A stretch of 50,236 nucleotides of DNA from JAAFIP01 sp031431335 (GTDB taxonomy: Bacteria > Pseudomonadota > Gammaproteobacteria > Burkholderiales > Burkholderiaceae_C), in the NCBI GenBank assembly GCA_031431335.1, contig JANPDG010000134.1, positions 1-50,236 of the forward strand, read 5' to 3'. The translations under genes were made by a program, and so were the position numbers. Under the pieces are notes generated by a model. That model was not told where the DNA came from, did not search any database, and was given only the letters and a program-made list of their open reading frames with translations. Positions 7,711 through 16,257 of this stretch are shown here, one piece after another (position 1 is the first letter of the stretch; each line of letters begins with the position of its first letter).

Positions 7711-10700
7711 ATGTTATGTGTGAAATGCGGCAGTGCTGCTGCAGCTTTGGCCAAATTTTGCGGCAATTGCGGCACCCTTCTGCCGCTGCATGATGCCAGT
7801 GGTCTGGCCACTGAATCGACAGCCATTGCTTCGGGTAGCGAGCCTGCCGCCTTATCGCGTCGCCAAATGACCGTACTGTTTTGCGACTTGGTGGGCTCGA
7901 CCGCACTGGCTGAGCAGATGGACCCCGAGGACTTGTTCGGCGCAATGACGGCCTACCACGACATGGTCAAGCGTATCGCCATTCACTACAACGCCCATGT
8001 GGCCAAAATTGTGGGCGATGGTGTGGACTTGTACTTTGGCTACCCCATTGCTGGCGAAGACGACACCGTGCGCGCCGTGCATGCGGGCTTGAACATCGTA
8101 CAAGAAATCTCCAACATTCAGGTGGGCACCATACCACTGCAAGTGCGTGTGGGTGTGGCCACTGGGCAGGTCACCGTCGGCGTGCATAACGCGCTGTCGA
8201 TTGCAGGGTCTACGCCCAATCTCGCGGGGCGCATTCAAACCCAGGCCAAGCCTAATCAAGTAGCTATTGCTCCTAGCACCCGGCGCATTGCGGGGGAGCA
8301 GTTTATCTATGAAGATTTAGGGCTGTTTGCACTTAAGGGTTTTAGCGATGAGGTGCGCATCAGTGCCATCACAGGTGCTGTGTCTCAAACCAGTCGATCA
8401 GCATGGCGCGGCCGTGACAACCTGATGCCTCTGGTCGGGCGCGATGCTGAACTAAGCTTGCTTGCCCAATGCTGGCAGCGCGTGAGCGACCAGCATTGCA
8501 CCGGCGCTTTGCTCATCGCTGATGCAGGCTTTGGCAAGTCCCGCTTAAGCACAGAATTTGAGAACAGTTTAAAAAACACTTCGCACCTCACCATTCGCCT
8601 GCAATGTTCGCCGTTTCATACCAACAGTGTGTTGCACCCGTTTGTACAGCACTTGGTGCATGCATCAGGCTTTATGCGCAACGACTCCACGCTGGTGCAA
8701 ATTGAAAAACTCGAATCACAACTGGCCATTGCCAATATTACTGAGCTGCGCGACCTGGCTTTGATTGCAGCATTGGTGGGTGTGCATGTAGAAAACCGTT
8801 ACCCCCCCATTGAACTGCCACCACCCGCCCAACTGGCTTTGACCAAAGACGCGCTGCTGCGCTACTTTATTGACCTGGCCCACAAGGAGGCCCTTACCTC
8901 TGCGGACGAAACGCTGTCACGGTATTTTTCAGGCTTGGCACAAAACCAGCCTTTGCTGCTGCTGGCAGAAGACCTGCACTGGGCTGACCCGACCTCGCTA
9001 GAGCTGCTAGACCTGCTCTTGTCCAGCGGCAAGCTGGCGCGCACTTTTGTGCTCATGACCGCGCGCTCGAGCTTTGCGCCCCAATTCAATAGCCAGGCTG
9101 ATATCACCACCCTCACATTAGAGCGACTGGGCGAAGACGCAGCACGCCAAATGGCGCTGAACCTGTGCGCCAGCATGGCCCTGCCCGCCACAGAGCTAAG
9201 CGCCATCGTTGCGCGCACAGACGGTATTCCTTTGTTCATCGAAGAGATGACGCGCATGCTGATGGACGCACAAGCCACAGGCGCGCGGGCTGTGGGCATG
9301 GCCGGGCTGGGCGTACCTGACACCTTGATGGATTTATTAATGGAGCGCTTAGACCGCCTAGGCCCAGCCAAAGCCCTGGCGCAAGTGGCTGCGGTGATAG
9401 GGGGCGAGTTTCCGCGTGAGCTGCTGCAAGCCTGTGCCAAGCTCAGCGCACAGACATTTGATACGCAGCTACAGGGGCTCACCGACTCAGGGCTGGTGCT
9501 GCAAATTAGCAATGGCTCTGAGCGGCTCAAGTTCAAACACGCTTTGGTCGAAAAGACAGCTTACGACTCCATCTTGCTCAAAAGCCGCGTGGCTCTGCAT
9601 GCCAGTGTGGCCGATGCGTTAACGGGCGAGTTTGCCTCGCAAGTGCAAGGCGCCTCTGAGCTGATAGCACACCACCTGGCGCGCGCCAACCGCGCGCTCG
9701 AGGCTGGCCGCTATTTGTTGCAAGCTGGCATGCAGGCACTAGGTCGCGGCGCACCGCGCGAAGCCGCAGGCCATTTGCAAGAAGGCTTAGACGCATTAAA
9801 GAATGTGGCTGCCAGCCCCGAGCGCTCTGAGTGTGAGCTCGGCCTGCTGTCGGTATTAGGCCCCACCACCATGGTGCTCATGGGCCCAGGAAGCGCGCCC
9901 TTTGGTGATGTGCAAAAGCGTGCACATGCGCTGTGCCACGCATTGCCCGGGCAACCTAGGCAGTTTCCCATTACTTACGGCCTGTGTTTGTACCACTGGG
10001 GGCGCGCTGAGTTTGACATTGCCAACCCTTTAGCCACTGCGCTGCTCAAGACAGCGCACGACAAAGGTGACGACAACGAATCGGTGATGGCCGCTGGCAA
10101 TATGAACGGCATGGTGCAGTTTCACTTAGGTCATCCGCAGCAAGCCCGCCAACACCTAGAAAACTCTGTAGCGCGCTACCAACCTGAGCGCGATGCCGCA
10201 CTGTATCCCGTGTACATGATGGATTTTGGGGTGTTTGGCCGCTTTTACCTGGCCTTGGCGACCTTCGTATGTGGCGACGCCGACGCTGCGCGCCAGCATG
10301 CGCTAGATGCCTATGCTCTGGCCCAAAAGCTCAATCAACCACATTCGTTAGGATTTTCGCTGCTGGCCAACTTCAACATTGCCTGCATGCGCGATGAGCC
10401 TGAGGTAGCCCAGCAGTTTGCTCAGCAATGCGTTGAGTTTGCCTCGCAATACGGTTTTCCAGAGTTTATCGGCATGGCGCGCGTCGTGCGCGGCTGGGCC
10501 ACCGCACGCATGGGACATGCTGCTGCAGGACTAGAAGACATGGATGCGGGCCTTGCGATGTGGAAGATGACCGGATTTGAGAACTGGCAGACTTGGTTTG
10601 CAGTACTCAAAGTGGATGTGCTTTTAGCACTCAATCACACCACACAAGCACTAGAAGAAATCAAAACACAACTTGCGCGCATTGAGCTCAATAGCGAAAA

Positions 10701-10866
10701 CCAGTTTCGCAGCCTGCTAATGGCCCAAAAAGCCGTCGTGCTGCGCGCCATAGGCACCAGCGAGCCTGCAGCCGTGCAGACGCTGTTCGACGAGGCAAAT
10801 GCTTTAGCCCAGCAGCAGGATGCTGTGGCTTGGGTGCGGTGGATTGCAAAGAAAGCAGCTCCATAG
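7711..10866 (+). CDS. Adenylate/guanylate cyclase with zinc ribbon, STAND-type ATPase and TPR-like region
   Basis: 1051 residues. Residues 3-24 form a zinc ribbon with two CxxC pairs (CVKCG and CGNCG). A class III cyclase domain follows at about 50-220: FCDLVGST holds the first metal Asp, KIVGDGVDLYFG the lysine and second metal Asp, and TPNLAGRIQ the Asn/Arg pair, so it looks active. Next is an AAA/STAND-like ATPase: VGRDAEL, a Walker A of the form ADAGFGKSRL (usual form GEPGIGKSRL) and a Walker B LLLLAEDLHWAD. From about residue 640 the protein is helical and TPR-like. No membrane segment is seen, so it is cytosolic. It starts 47 bases after the cytochrome gene, possibly in one operon. Input signal and product (cAMP or cGMP) are unknown. 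Confidence 0.88.
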   Translation: MLCVKCGSAAAALAKFCGNCGTLLPLHDASGLATESTAIASGSEPAALSRRQMTVLFCDLVGSTALAEQMDPEDLFGAMTAYHDMVKRIAIHYNAHVAKIVGDGVDLYFGYPIAGEDDTVRAVHAGLNIVQEISNIQVGTIPLQVRVGVATGQVTVGVHNALSIAGSTPNLAGRIQTQAKPNQVAIAPSTRRIAGEQFIYEDLGLFALKGFSDEVRISAITGAVSQTSRSAWRGRDNLMPLVGRDAELSLLAQCWQRVSDQHCTGALLIADAGFGKSRLSTEFENSLKNTSHLTIRLQCSPFHTNSVLHPFVQHLVHASGFMRNDSTLVQIEKLESQLAIANITELRDLALIAALVGVHVENRYPPIELPPPAQLALTKDALLRYFIDLAHKEALTSADETLSRYFSGLAQNQPLLLLAEDLHWADPTSLELLDLLLSSGKLARTFVLMTARSSFAPQFNSQADITTLTLERLGEDAARQMALNLCASMALPATELSAIVARTDGIPLFIEEMTRMLMDAQATGARAVGMAGLGVPDTLMDLLMERLDRLGPAKALAQVAAVIGGEFPRELLQACAKLSAQTFDTQLQGLTDSGLVLQISNGSERLKFKHALVEKTAYDSILLKSRVALHASVADALTGEFASQVQGASELIAHHLARANRALEAGRYLLQAGMQALGRGAPREAAGHLQEGLDALKNVAASPERSECELGLLSVLGPTTMVLMGPGSAPFGDVQKRAHALCHALPGQPRQFPITYGLCLYHWGRAEFDIANPLATALLKTAHDKGDDNESVMAAGNMNGMVQFHLGHPQQARQHLENSVARYQPERDAALYPVYMMDFGVFGRFYLALATFVCGDADAARQHALDAYALAQKLNQPHSLGFSLLANFNIACMRDEPEVAQQFAQQCVEFASQYGFPEFIGMARVVRGWATARMGHAAAGLEDMDAGLAMWKMTGFENWQTWFAVLKVDVLLALNHTTQALEEIKTQLARIELNSENQFRSLLMAQKAVVLRAIGTSEPAAVQTLFDEANALAQQQDAVAWVRWIAKKAAP

Positions 10867-10920
10867 ACCGCTGCACTGCTGGCACTCGATGCGGCTAGCT
10901 ATGCCACATTGAGAAGGTGT

Positions 10921-10986
10921 ATTTTGGAAGAAAATAAGGCATTTTTCCGACGTGGATATTCAATAGTTTGCTATATTTTTTATAGC
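10921..10986 (+). repeat. Dispersed 66-bp element, left flank of island
   Basis: Starts ATTTTGGAAGAAAATAAGG, contains the core TTCCGACGTGGATATT and ends in the small palindrome GCTATATTTTTTATAGC. It differs at one base from the copy at 23162-23227, which has the same orientation. All other copies in the window are more diverged. Confidence 0.92.
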
Positions 10987-11120
10987 AATTTTATTGGTTC
11001 TTTAGATTTACTGCACTTCGCGGACATAATCCAATGCGAAAGATCCAAAGACTTATTTACGATTGAAGTGACCGCTCAGACTATTTAAACTGAGTCAGTA
11101 AAAAATACGGCTTTGCATTA

Positions 11121-11140
11121 AAATAAATCAATCATAATTG
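11121..11140. promoter_or_regulatory. Candidate operator before the LacI-type regulator gene
   Basis: AAATAAATCAATCA at 11121-11134 is identical to the 14-mer found before the importer operon and before the minus-strand binding-protein genes. It runs into a small inverted repeat ATCAAT/ATTGAT at 11128-11141. It lies 36 bases before the start codon, a fitting place for autoregulation. Confidence 0.65.
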
Positions 11141-11176
11141 ATGACATACAAAGTTCTACTTTAACAACCTTAGCCA

Positions 11177-12220
11177 ATGACCACCGCACCGCCAGTCACC
11201 ATCCCTGATATTGCACGCCGTGCTGGGGTGGGTACCGCCACTGTGGACCGTGTTCTTAATGGGCGTCCAGGTGTTAATGCCGAGACCACGAAGAAGGTCA
11301 TGCAAGCGGTATCCGATCTTGGCACGCCGCCCGTTATGCGCGGGCGTCCACGCAAGAATCAAAACCTCCGATTTGCCTACGTTTTGCCCGACGGCCATGC
11401 CAATTTTATTGACTTGGTTGAACGGCGTATTGCACAACAAGCTGGAGAGTTTCGACATCAAAATATTACGGAGGTCACCTACTGCTTTAATGCCGATGAC
11501 CCCGAGCGATTTGCCAACGATTTGATGCAAGTAGAAGATTGCGAAGGTATTGCCATCCTAGCTCCTGACTTACCTGCAGTAAAACAGGCAATCAATGAAA
11601 AAGTCCGTGCGGGCGTGCACGTCGTCACGCTTTTGTCTGATGTTGCGGGATCTATACGTGAGGTGTACGTAGGGCCAGACAACAGAGCAGCAGGACGAAC
11701 CGGCGGACTATTACTGGCAAGAATGAGCGGTGAATCTTCTAAGGACACACTTTTGATGCTTTCACACTCTACGCGGCTAAGCTCCGAAATAGACCGCAGA
11801 GTAGGCTTTTCACAGATTATCGAAGACGATTTCAAACAGTTGCGCATCGTTCGATCGCCGGATTTGCCCATGGACGATGAAGGTACTTACCGTGTCCTCA
11901 TGAGGTTCTTTCAAACTGAAATGAATCCCGTGCGTCTTGCTGGCATCTACAGCAGTGGCAGCTCTGGCACATTAGGCGTGCTGCGCGCGCTCAACGAGCT
12001 CGGGGTAAAGCAAAAACCTGCCCTTGCAGTGCATGACTTAACTGACGTACATCAGTCACTATTAAGCAGGGGTGAGTTGGCCTACGTGCTGGATCAAGAC
12101 AACCAATACTGCATCTCAACTGCAGCCAAGGTCTTGCGCGCTTTATGCGAAAACGTTCGTGGCGCGATCCAAGTCGTCAAGCCGCGCGTAGAAATTTTGA
12201 CTGCGGAAAACTACCACTGA
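11177..12220 (+). CDS. LacI-family transcriptional regulator
   Basis: 347 residues. The N-terminal LacI helix-turn-helix and hinge helix are clear: TIPDIARRAGVGTATVDRVLNG at about residues 8-29, then VNAETTKKVMQAVSDLG. A periplasmic-binding-protein-like sensor domain follows from about residue 65 (LRFAYVLPDG, EGIAILAPD, VYVGPDNRAAGRTGGLLLARM, LAGIYSSGSSGTLGVLRALNELG), as expected for a sugar-type effector. It is on the same strand as the ABC importer and DHA-kinase genes and probably controls them and the facing binding-protein genes through the 14-mer sites. The effector is unknown, perhaps the transported substrate or its phosphate. Confidence 0.92.
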   Translation: MTTAPPVTIPDIARRAGVGTATVDRVLNGRPGVNAETTKKVMQAVSDLGTPPVMRGRPRKNQNLRFAYVLPDGHANFIDLVERRIAQQAGEFRHQNITEVTYCFNADDPERFANDLMQVEDCEGIAILAPDLPAVKQAINEKVRAGVHVVTLLSDVAGSIREVYVGPDNRAAGRTGGLLLARMSGESSKDTLLMLSHSTRLSSEIDRRVGFSQIIEDDFKQLRIVRSPDLPMDDEGTYRVLMRFFQTEMNPVRLAGIYSSGSSGTLGVLRALNELGVKQKPALAVHDLTDVHQSLLSRGELAYVLDQDNQYCISTAAKVLRALCENVRGAIQVVKPRVEILTAENYH

Positions 12221-12613
12221 ACTGTCTTCAGACTAGGGCAATCGCTAACCGCTTTGCATCACAAGACACCTAGACCCCCTGGGCTCATCGCGCCGAAAAG
12301 CATTACGCTGATTGTTGATGACCGACAAAATTTCAAACTGCGCTCTCGATGCCATCACCGATGTGTTGCCCAATATCTGTCATTTAACCAAACGATTTAT
12401 CTCCAAGGTCTCAAAGCACCAGCGCCCGCACATCAGACAGACGAGAGTTGGTATAAACCCTGATTGATTTATTTAATCTATAAATTAAAATAAATCAATC
12501 AATGAAATTCAATCATTGATAGGTATCTTGGCCATCAACCTCAATTTTGAGTAAGTGGCCTGATGTGTGATGGTGACTATTGTTTGAAATATCTTTATAT
12601 GGAGATGATCGCT
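12221..12613 (+). other. Regulatory intergenic region before the importer operon
   Basis: 393 bases. A 69-codon frame at 12254-12463 lacks a ribosome site and family resemblance and is probably not a gene. The right half is AT-rich and holds the paired operator at 12461-12501, a further inverted repeat CAATGA/TCATTG at about 12500-12518 and the ribosome site GGAG at 12601-12604 for the binding-protein gene. Confidence 0.6.
12461..12501. promoter_or_regulatory. Perfect inverted operator pair before the importer operon
   Basis: TGATTGATTTATTT at 12461-12474 and its exact reverse complement at 12488-12501 are separated by 13 AT-rich bases. The half-site is identical to the sites before the regulator gene and before the minus-strand binding-protein genes. 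The AT-rich centre contains TATAAA and could also hold a promoter -10 box, so binding could exclude RNA polymerase. The link to the LacI-type protein is inferred. Confidence 0.75.
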
Positions 12614-13954
12614 ATGAAAGAAATCCTTAAAAAATTGCCTGGAGTATCCGCATTGACTGTGGCTGCTGCATTGGCTTTGGGTAGTGCTGGTGCACATGCC
12701 CAAGAAAAAACCATCACGCTGTGCTGGGCAGCTTGGGATCCTGCAAATGCTTTAGTGGAATTATCCAAGGATTTCACTGCCAAAAGCGGCATCAAAATGA
12801 AGTTTGAGTTCGTGCCATGGCCCAACTTTGCAGATCGCATGCTGAATGAACTCAACTCCAAAGGCAAGCTGTGTGACTTGATCATTGGTGACAGCCAATG
12901 GGTAGGTGGCTCAGCAGAGAGCGGTCACTATGTCAAACTGAACGACTTTTTCGCCAAAGAAGGCATCAAGATGACAGATTTTGCTCCAGCTACAGTCACA
13001 GGTTACGCTGAGTGGCCAAAAGGCACGCCAAACTACTGGGCACTGCCAGCAATGGCTGATGCAGTGGGCTGGACATACCGCAAAGACTGGTTTGCCAAAC
13101 CAGAAATTCAAGCTGAATTCAAGAAGAAATTTAACCGTGATTTAGCACCGCCTAAGACTTGGACAGAGCTCAAGCAAGTATCTGAGTTTTTTCAGAACCG
13201 CGTGATTGACGGTAAAAAGGTTTACGGCGCCTACATTTATACCGAGCGTGGATCAGAAGGTATCACTATGGGTGTCACCAATGCTTTGTATCCTATGGGC
13301 TTTAAGTACCAAGACCCGAAGAAGCCATATGCTATGGATGGATTTGTAAACTCACCTGATGCTGTCAAAGGTTTAGAGTTTTATAAATCCATGTACAAAG
13401 GCAGCACTGCACCAGGCATGACTAACGCCTACATGGGCGAAGGTCTGGACGCATTTAAATCTGGTCAAGTTGCAATGCAGATGAACTGGTTTGCCTTCTT
13501 CCCAGGTTTGGCAAAAGACCCATCAGTTGGCGGCGACAAGATCGGATTCTTCTCGAACCCATCTGATAAGGGCAAAGGCGTGCAGTTAGGTGGTCAAGGC
13601 ATTTCGGTAGTGTCTTACTCACCTAACAAAGACGCATCATTGCAGTACATCAAGTGGTTCTCCAATCCAGATGTGCAAAAGAAGTGGCAAGCCATCGGTG
13701 GATCATCGGCTCACAATGCCGTACTCAATGACCCAGGATATGCAAAAAGCTCACCATTCGCTCAATCATTCTTAGACTCCATGGGTATGGTCGTTGATTT
13801 TTGGGCTGAGCCGTCCTATGCCCAGCTAATGCAAGCCATGCAAAAGCGAGTACATGACTATGTGGTGGCTGACAAGGGTACTGCCAAAGAAGCTCTCGAC
13901 TCACTGGTTGCCGACTGGAAGAAGGTCTTCAAAGAAGACGGTAAGTTGAAGTAA
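12614..13954 (+). CDS. Carbohydrate ABC importer, periplasmic binding protein
   Basis: 446 residues after choosing the ATG at 12614, which has GGAG nine bases upstream. An upstream in-frame ATG at 12563 has no ribosome site. The signal peptide spans about residues 1-30 (KKLPGVSALTVAAALALG, cleavage after AHA). The mature part is a family 1 (MalE/UgpB-like) binding protein: LCWAAWDPANALVELSKD, CDLIIGDSQWVGG, ALPAMADAVGWTYRKDWF, TERGSEGITMG, GQVAMQMNWFAFFPG, LGGQGISVV. It captures the substrate for the two downstream permeases. A close paralogue with a membrane anchor is encoded at 21405-22877. Substrate inferred from context: a short polyol or ketose. Confidence 0.92.
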   Translation: MKEILKKLPGVSALTVAAALALGSAGAHAQEKTITLCWAAWDPANALVELSKDFTAKSGIKMKFEFVPWPNFADRMLNELNSKGKLCDLIIGDSQWVGGSAESGHYVKLNDFFAKEGIKMTDFAPATVTGYAEWPKGTPNYWALPAMADAVGWTYRKDWFAKPEIQAEFKKKFNRDLAPPKTWTELKQVSEFFQNRVIDGKKVYGAYIYTERGSEGITMGVTNALYPMGFKYQDPKKPYAMDGFVNSPDAVKGLEFYKSMYKGSTAPGMTNAYMGEGLDAFKSGQVAMQMNWFAFFPGLAKDPSVGGDKIGFFSNPSDKGKGVQLGGQGISVVSYSPNKDASLQYIKWFSNPDVQKKWQAIGGSSAHNAVLNDPGYAKSSPFAQSFLDSMGMVVDFWAEPSYAQLMQAMQKRVHDYVVADKGTAKEALDSLVADWKKVFKEDGKLK

Positions 13955-13965
13955 ACCCGATTGGT

Positions 13966-14023
13966 CCAGCCTACAAATCACGCAAAGAATTATTAATGAA
14001 TTTCGCGATGATTTCTAGGCTGG
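13966..14023 (+). other. Intercistronic stem-loop between binding protein and permease genes
   Basis: CCAGCCTA-CAAATCA-CGC pairs with GCG-ATGATTT-C-TAGGCTGG, with one mismatch and one bulge, around an AT-rich loop. No T tract follows. In mal-type operons such hairpins after the binding-protein gene stabilise its mRNA or attenuate downstream transcription, which fits its position here. Confidence 0.7.
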
Positions 14024-14078
14024 ATTGTTGAATCTCACTATGTACATACCGCATGAGCGAAATTGAATTGCCTAAACC

Positions 14079-15029
14079 ATGAACATCAAAAGTGTCGCTG
14101 AACGCAGCGCTCGCGCTACACCACCCCCCATGGCAGGTGCACTTCGGGGTCTTTCAGACCGTGCCATAGCGTGGCTTTTCATTGGGCCGACCATGCTGAT
14201 CCTTTTAATGATCAACATATTTCCGCTGATCTGGACAATCAAACTATCGTTTACCAATTTCAAGGCCAATCGCCCCAACGCCGAAATACTGGGCGTGGGT
14301 ATCGATAACTATGTTTCTGTACTAACAGATCCTGATATCTGGATAGCGATGCAGACTACTGCGCACTTCTTGTTCTGGACTATTCTGCTTCAGATGGTCA
14401 TCGGATTTACGCTTGCCTACCTCATTGACCGTAAATTTCGTGGCCATGGTTTTTGGACCACTCTAATTCTTGTGCCCATGATGCTGTCGCCTGCAGTGGT
14501 GGGCAATTTCTGGGCATTTTTATACCAACCTCAGGTGGGACTGTTTAACTATGCAGTGTCGTATATATCTGGCGTGTCTGCATCATCATTCGAGATGCTA
14601 GGTTCAACCAAGCTGGCACCATGGGCCATCATTATTGTGGATACTTGGATGTGGACGCCCTATGTGATGCTGATTTGTTTATCGGGACTGCGCTCAATAC
14701 CTGACTACATATACGAAGCCGCCGAGGTTGACAGAGCATCGCAACTACGTCAGTTTTTCTCGATCACTTTACCAATGGTTTTGCCATTCATCATGCTGGC
14801 AGTACTGTTTCGCGGCATAGAAAACTTCAAGATGTTCGACATGGTCAACCTGCTTACCTCCGGCGGACCTGGTTCAGCAACCGAGTTGGCCTCCATCACA
14901 TTAAAACGCCAAGCATTCGAAAGCTGGCGTACGGGCTACTCGTCAGCGTTTGCGATTGTTTTGTTTGTAGCTGTATTTGGCATGGCCAATATCTATGTCA
15001 AAGCCCTCAACTATGTTAAGAATCGGTAA
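14079..15029 (+). CDS. ABC importer permease, MalF/UgpA type
   Basis: 316 residues with about six membrane helices, beginning at AIAWLFIGPTMLILLMINIFP. The EAA loop that docks the ATPase is YEAAEVDRASQLRQFFSITLP near residue 220. It forms the inner-membrane channel with the next gene product. It lies 124 bases after the binding-protein gene, across a stem-loop, and six bases before the second permease. Confidence 0.93.
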   Translation: MNIKSVAERSARATPPPMAGALRGLSDRAIAWLFIGPTMLILLMINIFPLIWTIKLSFTNFKANRPNAEILGVGIDNYVSVLTDPDIWIAMQTTAHFLFWTILLQMVIGFTLAYLIDRKFRGHGFWTTLILVPMMLSPAVVGNFWAFLYQPQVGLFNYAVSYISGVSASSFEMLGSTKLAPWAIIIVDTWMWTPYVMLICLSGLRSIPDYIYEAAEVDRASQLRQFFSITLPMVLPFIMLAVLFRGIENFKMFDMVNLLTSGGPGSATELASITLKRQAFESWRTGYSSAFAIVLFVAVFGMANIYVKALNYVKNR

Positions 15030-15035
15030 TCCATC

Positions 15036-15992
15036 ATGAGCAAACTCATTAGTACAGCCCACTCAGTTGTTGAACCGGGCACCAAAGCGCGGTGGATAGC
15101 GGGATTTTTAGTCGCTCTCTATGCAATTGTTGCTATCATCCCGCTGGCCTGGATTGTTCTGACCGGATTCAAAACGCCATCAGACGCTATCAGTTACCCA
15201 CCCAAAATTATTTTTACACCAACAGTAGAAGGCTACTGCAATCTCTTTACAACGCGCTCACGTCAGTCACCAGAGTACATTGCAGCACTGCCTCCAGCAG
15301 CTGGAAAATGTGACGAGGTTGCTCGCGCCAACAACATGGCAGTCGCTGGCTCGACTAACTATGTTCCAAGGTTTTTAAATTCTCTCATCATTGCTGTGGG
15401 CTCTACGATTTTGTCAGTCGGCCTGGGAGTAATGGCAGCATATGCGTTCTCACGCTTTAAAGTGCCCATGAAAGATGATTTGTTGTTCTTCATCTTATCA
15501 ACGCGGATGATGCCACCTATAGCAGTAGCCATCCCTATCTATTTAATGTACCGTGAGTTAGGATTGTCAGACACGCGATTAGGCATGATATTGCTCTATT
15601 CTGCAGTCAATATTTCTTTGGCTGTATGGTTACTCAAAGGGTTCATCGATGAAATACCACGCGAGTACGAAGAAGCCGCCATGGTCGATGGCTACACGAG
15701 GCTACAAGCGTTCATTAAAGTCGTATTGCCTCAGGCCACAACAGGTATTGTTGCGACAGCTATTTTTTGTCTCATATTCTCATGGAATGAATACGCTTTT
15801 GCAGTGCTACTGACTTCTGGTGAAGCGCAAACAGCACCGCCTTTTATCCCCATCATCATTGGTGAAGGTGGACAAGATTGGCCCGCAGTAGCAGCTGGTA
15901 CGACTTTGTTCTTAGTCCCCATATTAGTGTTCACAGTCTTGATGCGTAAGCACCTGCTACGTGGTATCACATTTGGCGCAGTACGAAAATAA
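15036..15992 (+). CDS. ABC importer permease, MalG/UgpE type
   Basis: 318 residues with six probable membrane helices. The first is AGFLVALYAIVAIIPLAWIVL. The EAA loop reads YEEAAMVDGYTRLQAFIKVVLP near residue 210. A periplasmic loop after helix 1 is longer than usual (about residues 50-110, with two Cys: GYCNLF and GKCDEV), so a disulphide is possible. Partner of the preceding permease. Confidence 0.93.
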   Translation: MSKLISTAHSVVEPGTKARWIAGFLVALYAIVAIIPLAWIVLTGFKTPSDAISYPPKIIFTPTVEGYCNLFTTRSRQSPEYIAALPPAAGKCDEVARANNMAVAGSTNYVPRFLNSLIIAVGSTILSVGLGVMAAYAFSRFKVPMKDDLLFFILSTRMMPPIAVAIPIYLMYRELGLSDTRLGMILLYSAVNISLAVWLLKGFIDEIPREYEEAAMVDGYTRLQAFIKVVLPQATTGIVATAIFCLIFSWNEYAFAVLLTSGEAQTAPPFIPIIIGEGGQDWPAVAAGTTLFLVPILVFTVLMRKHLLRGITFGAVRK

Positions 15993-16008
15993 ATAGGGCT
16001 TAGATCAC

Positions 16009-16236
16009 ATGTCAAATCATTCTCCTTCCAAATCTCAAACGGGCACGCCTGCGCTCGAAAAATCATGGCCTAAATGGCTGCGCCGCGGCTCTATGGAGCT
16101 AGTGGCCTGCGCCTTCATTACGCTAGGAATTTTGATGCTGCTTCAGCCATTCGCGTTGATTTTGTACACATGGTCTTTCGTGACCATGCTATTTGGCACA
16201 GTCATGTTCACGGTAGTTTCAAAGCTGCCCCAATAA
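16009..16236 (+). CDS. Small two-helix membrane protein of the importer operon
   Basis: 75 residues. A polar start of about 28 residues is followed by two hydrophobic helices, roughly MELVACAFITLGILMLLQPF and ALILYTWSFVTMLFGTVMFTV. I do not recognise a family. It lies 16 bases after the second permease and 21 before the first ATPase, so it is co-transcribed. Some two-ATPase polyol importers also encode a small membrane protein among their subunits, which would suggest an accessory or assembly subunit. That role is inference. Confidence 0.75.
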   Translation: MSNHSPSKSQTGTPALEKSWPKWLRRGSMELVACAFITLGILMLLQPFALILYTWSFVTMLFGTVMFTVVSKLPQ

Positions 16237-16257
16237 ATACCAACTCAAGAAATAACA

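Larger units (their letters stand above)
10867..11176 (+). other. Intergenic region at left edge of catabolic island
   Basis: 310 bases without a gene. It contains the dispersed element at 10921-10986, then AT-rich sequence leading to the regulator gene. A short inverted repeat CTCAG/CTGAG lies around 11076-11095, and the candidate operator 14-mer is at 11121-11134. A weak -35-like TTGCAT is at 11113-11118. No terminator for the cyclase gene was found. Confidence 0.6.

Noticed and set aside
12254..12463. 69-codon frame between regulator and importer genes
   Set aside because: No ribosome site, no family resemblance, mixed composition, and it ends at the operator. Probably chance.
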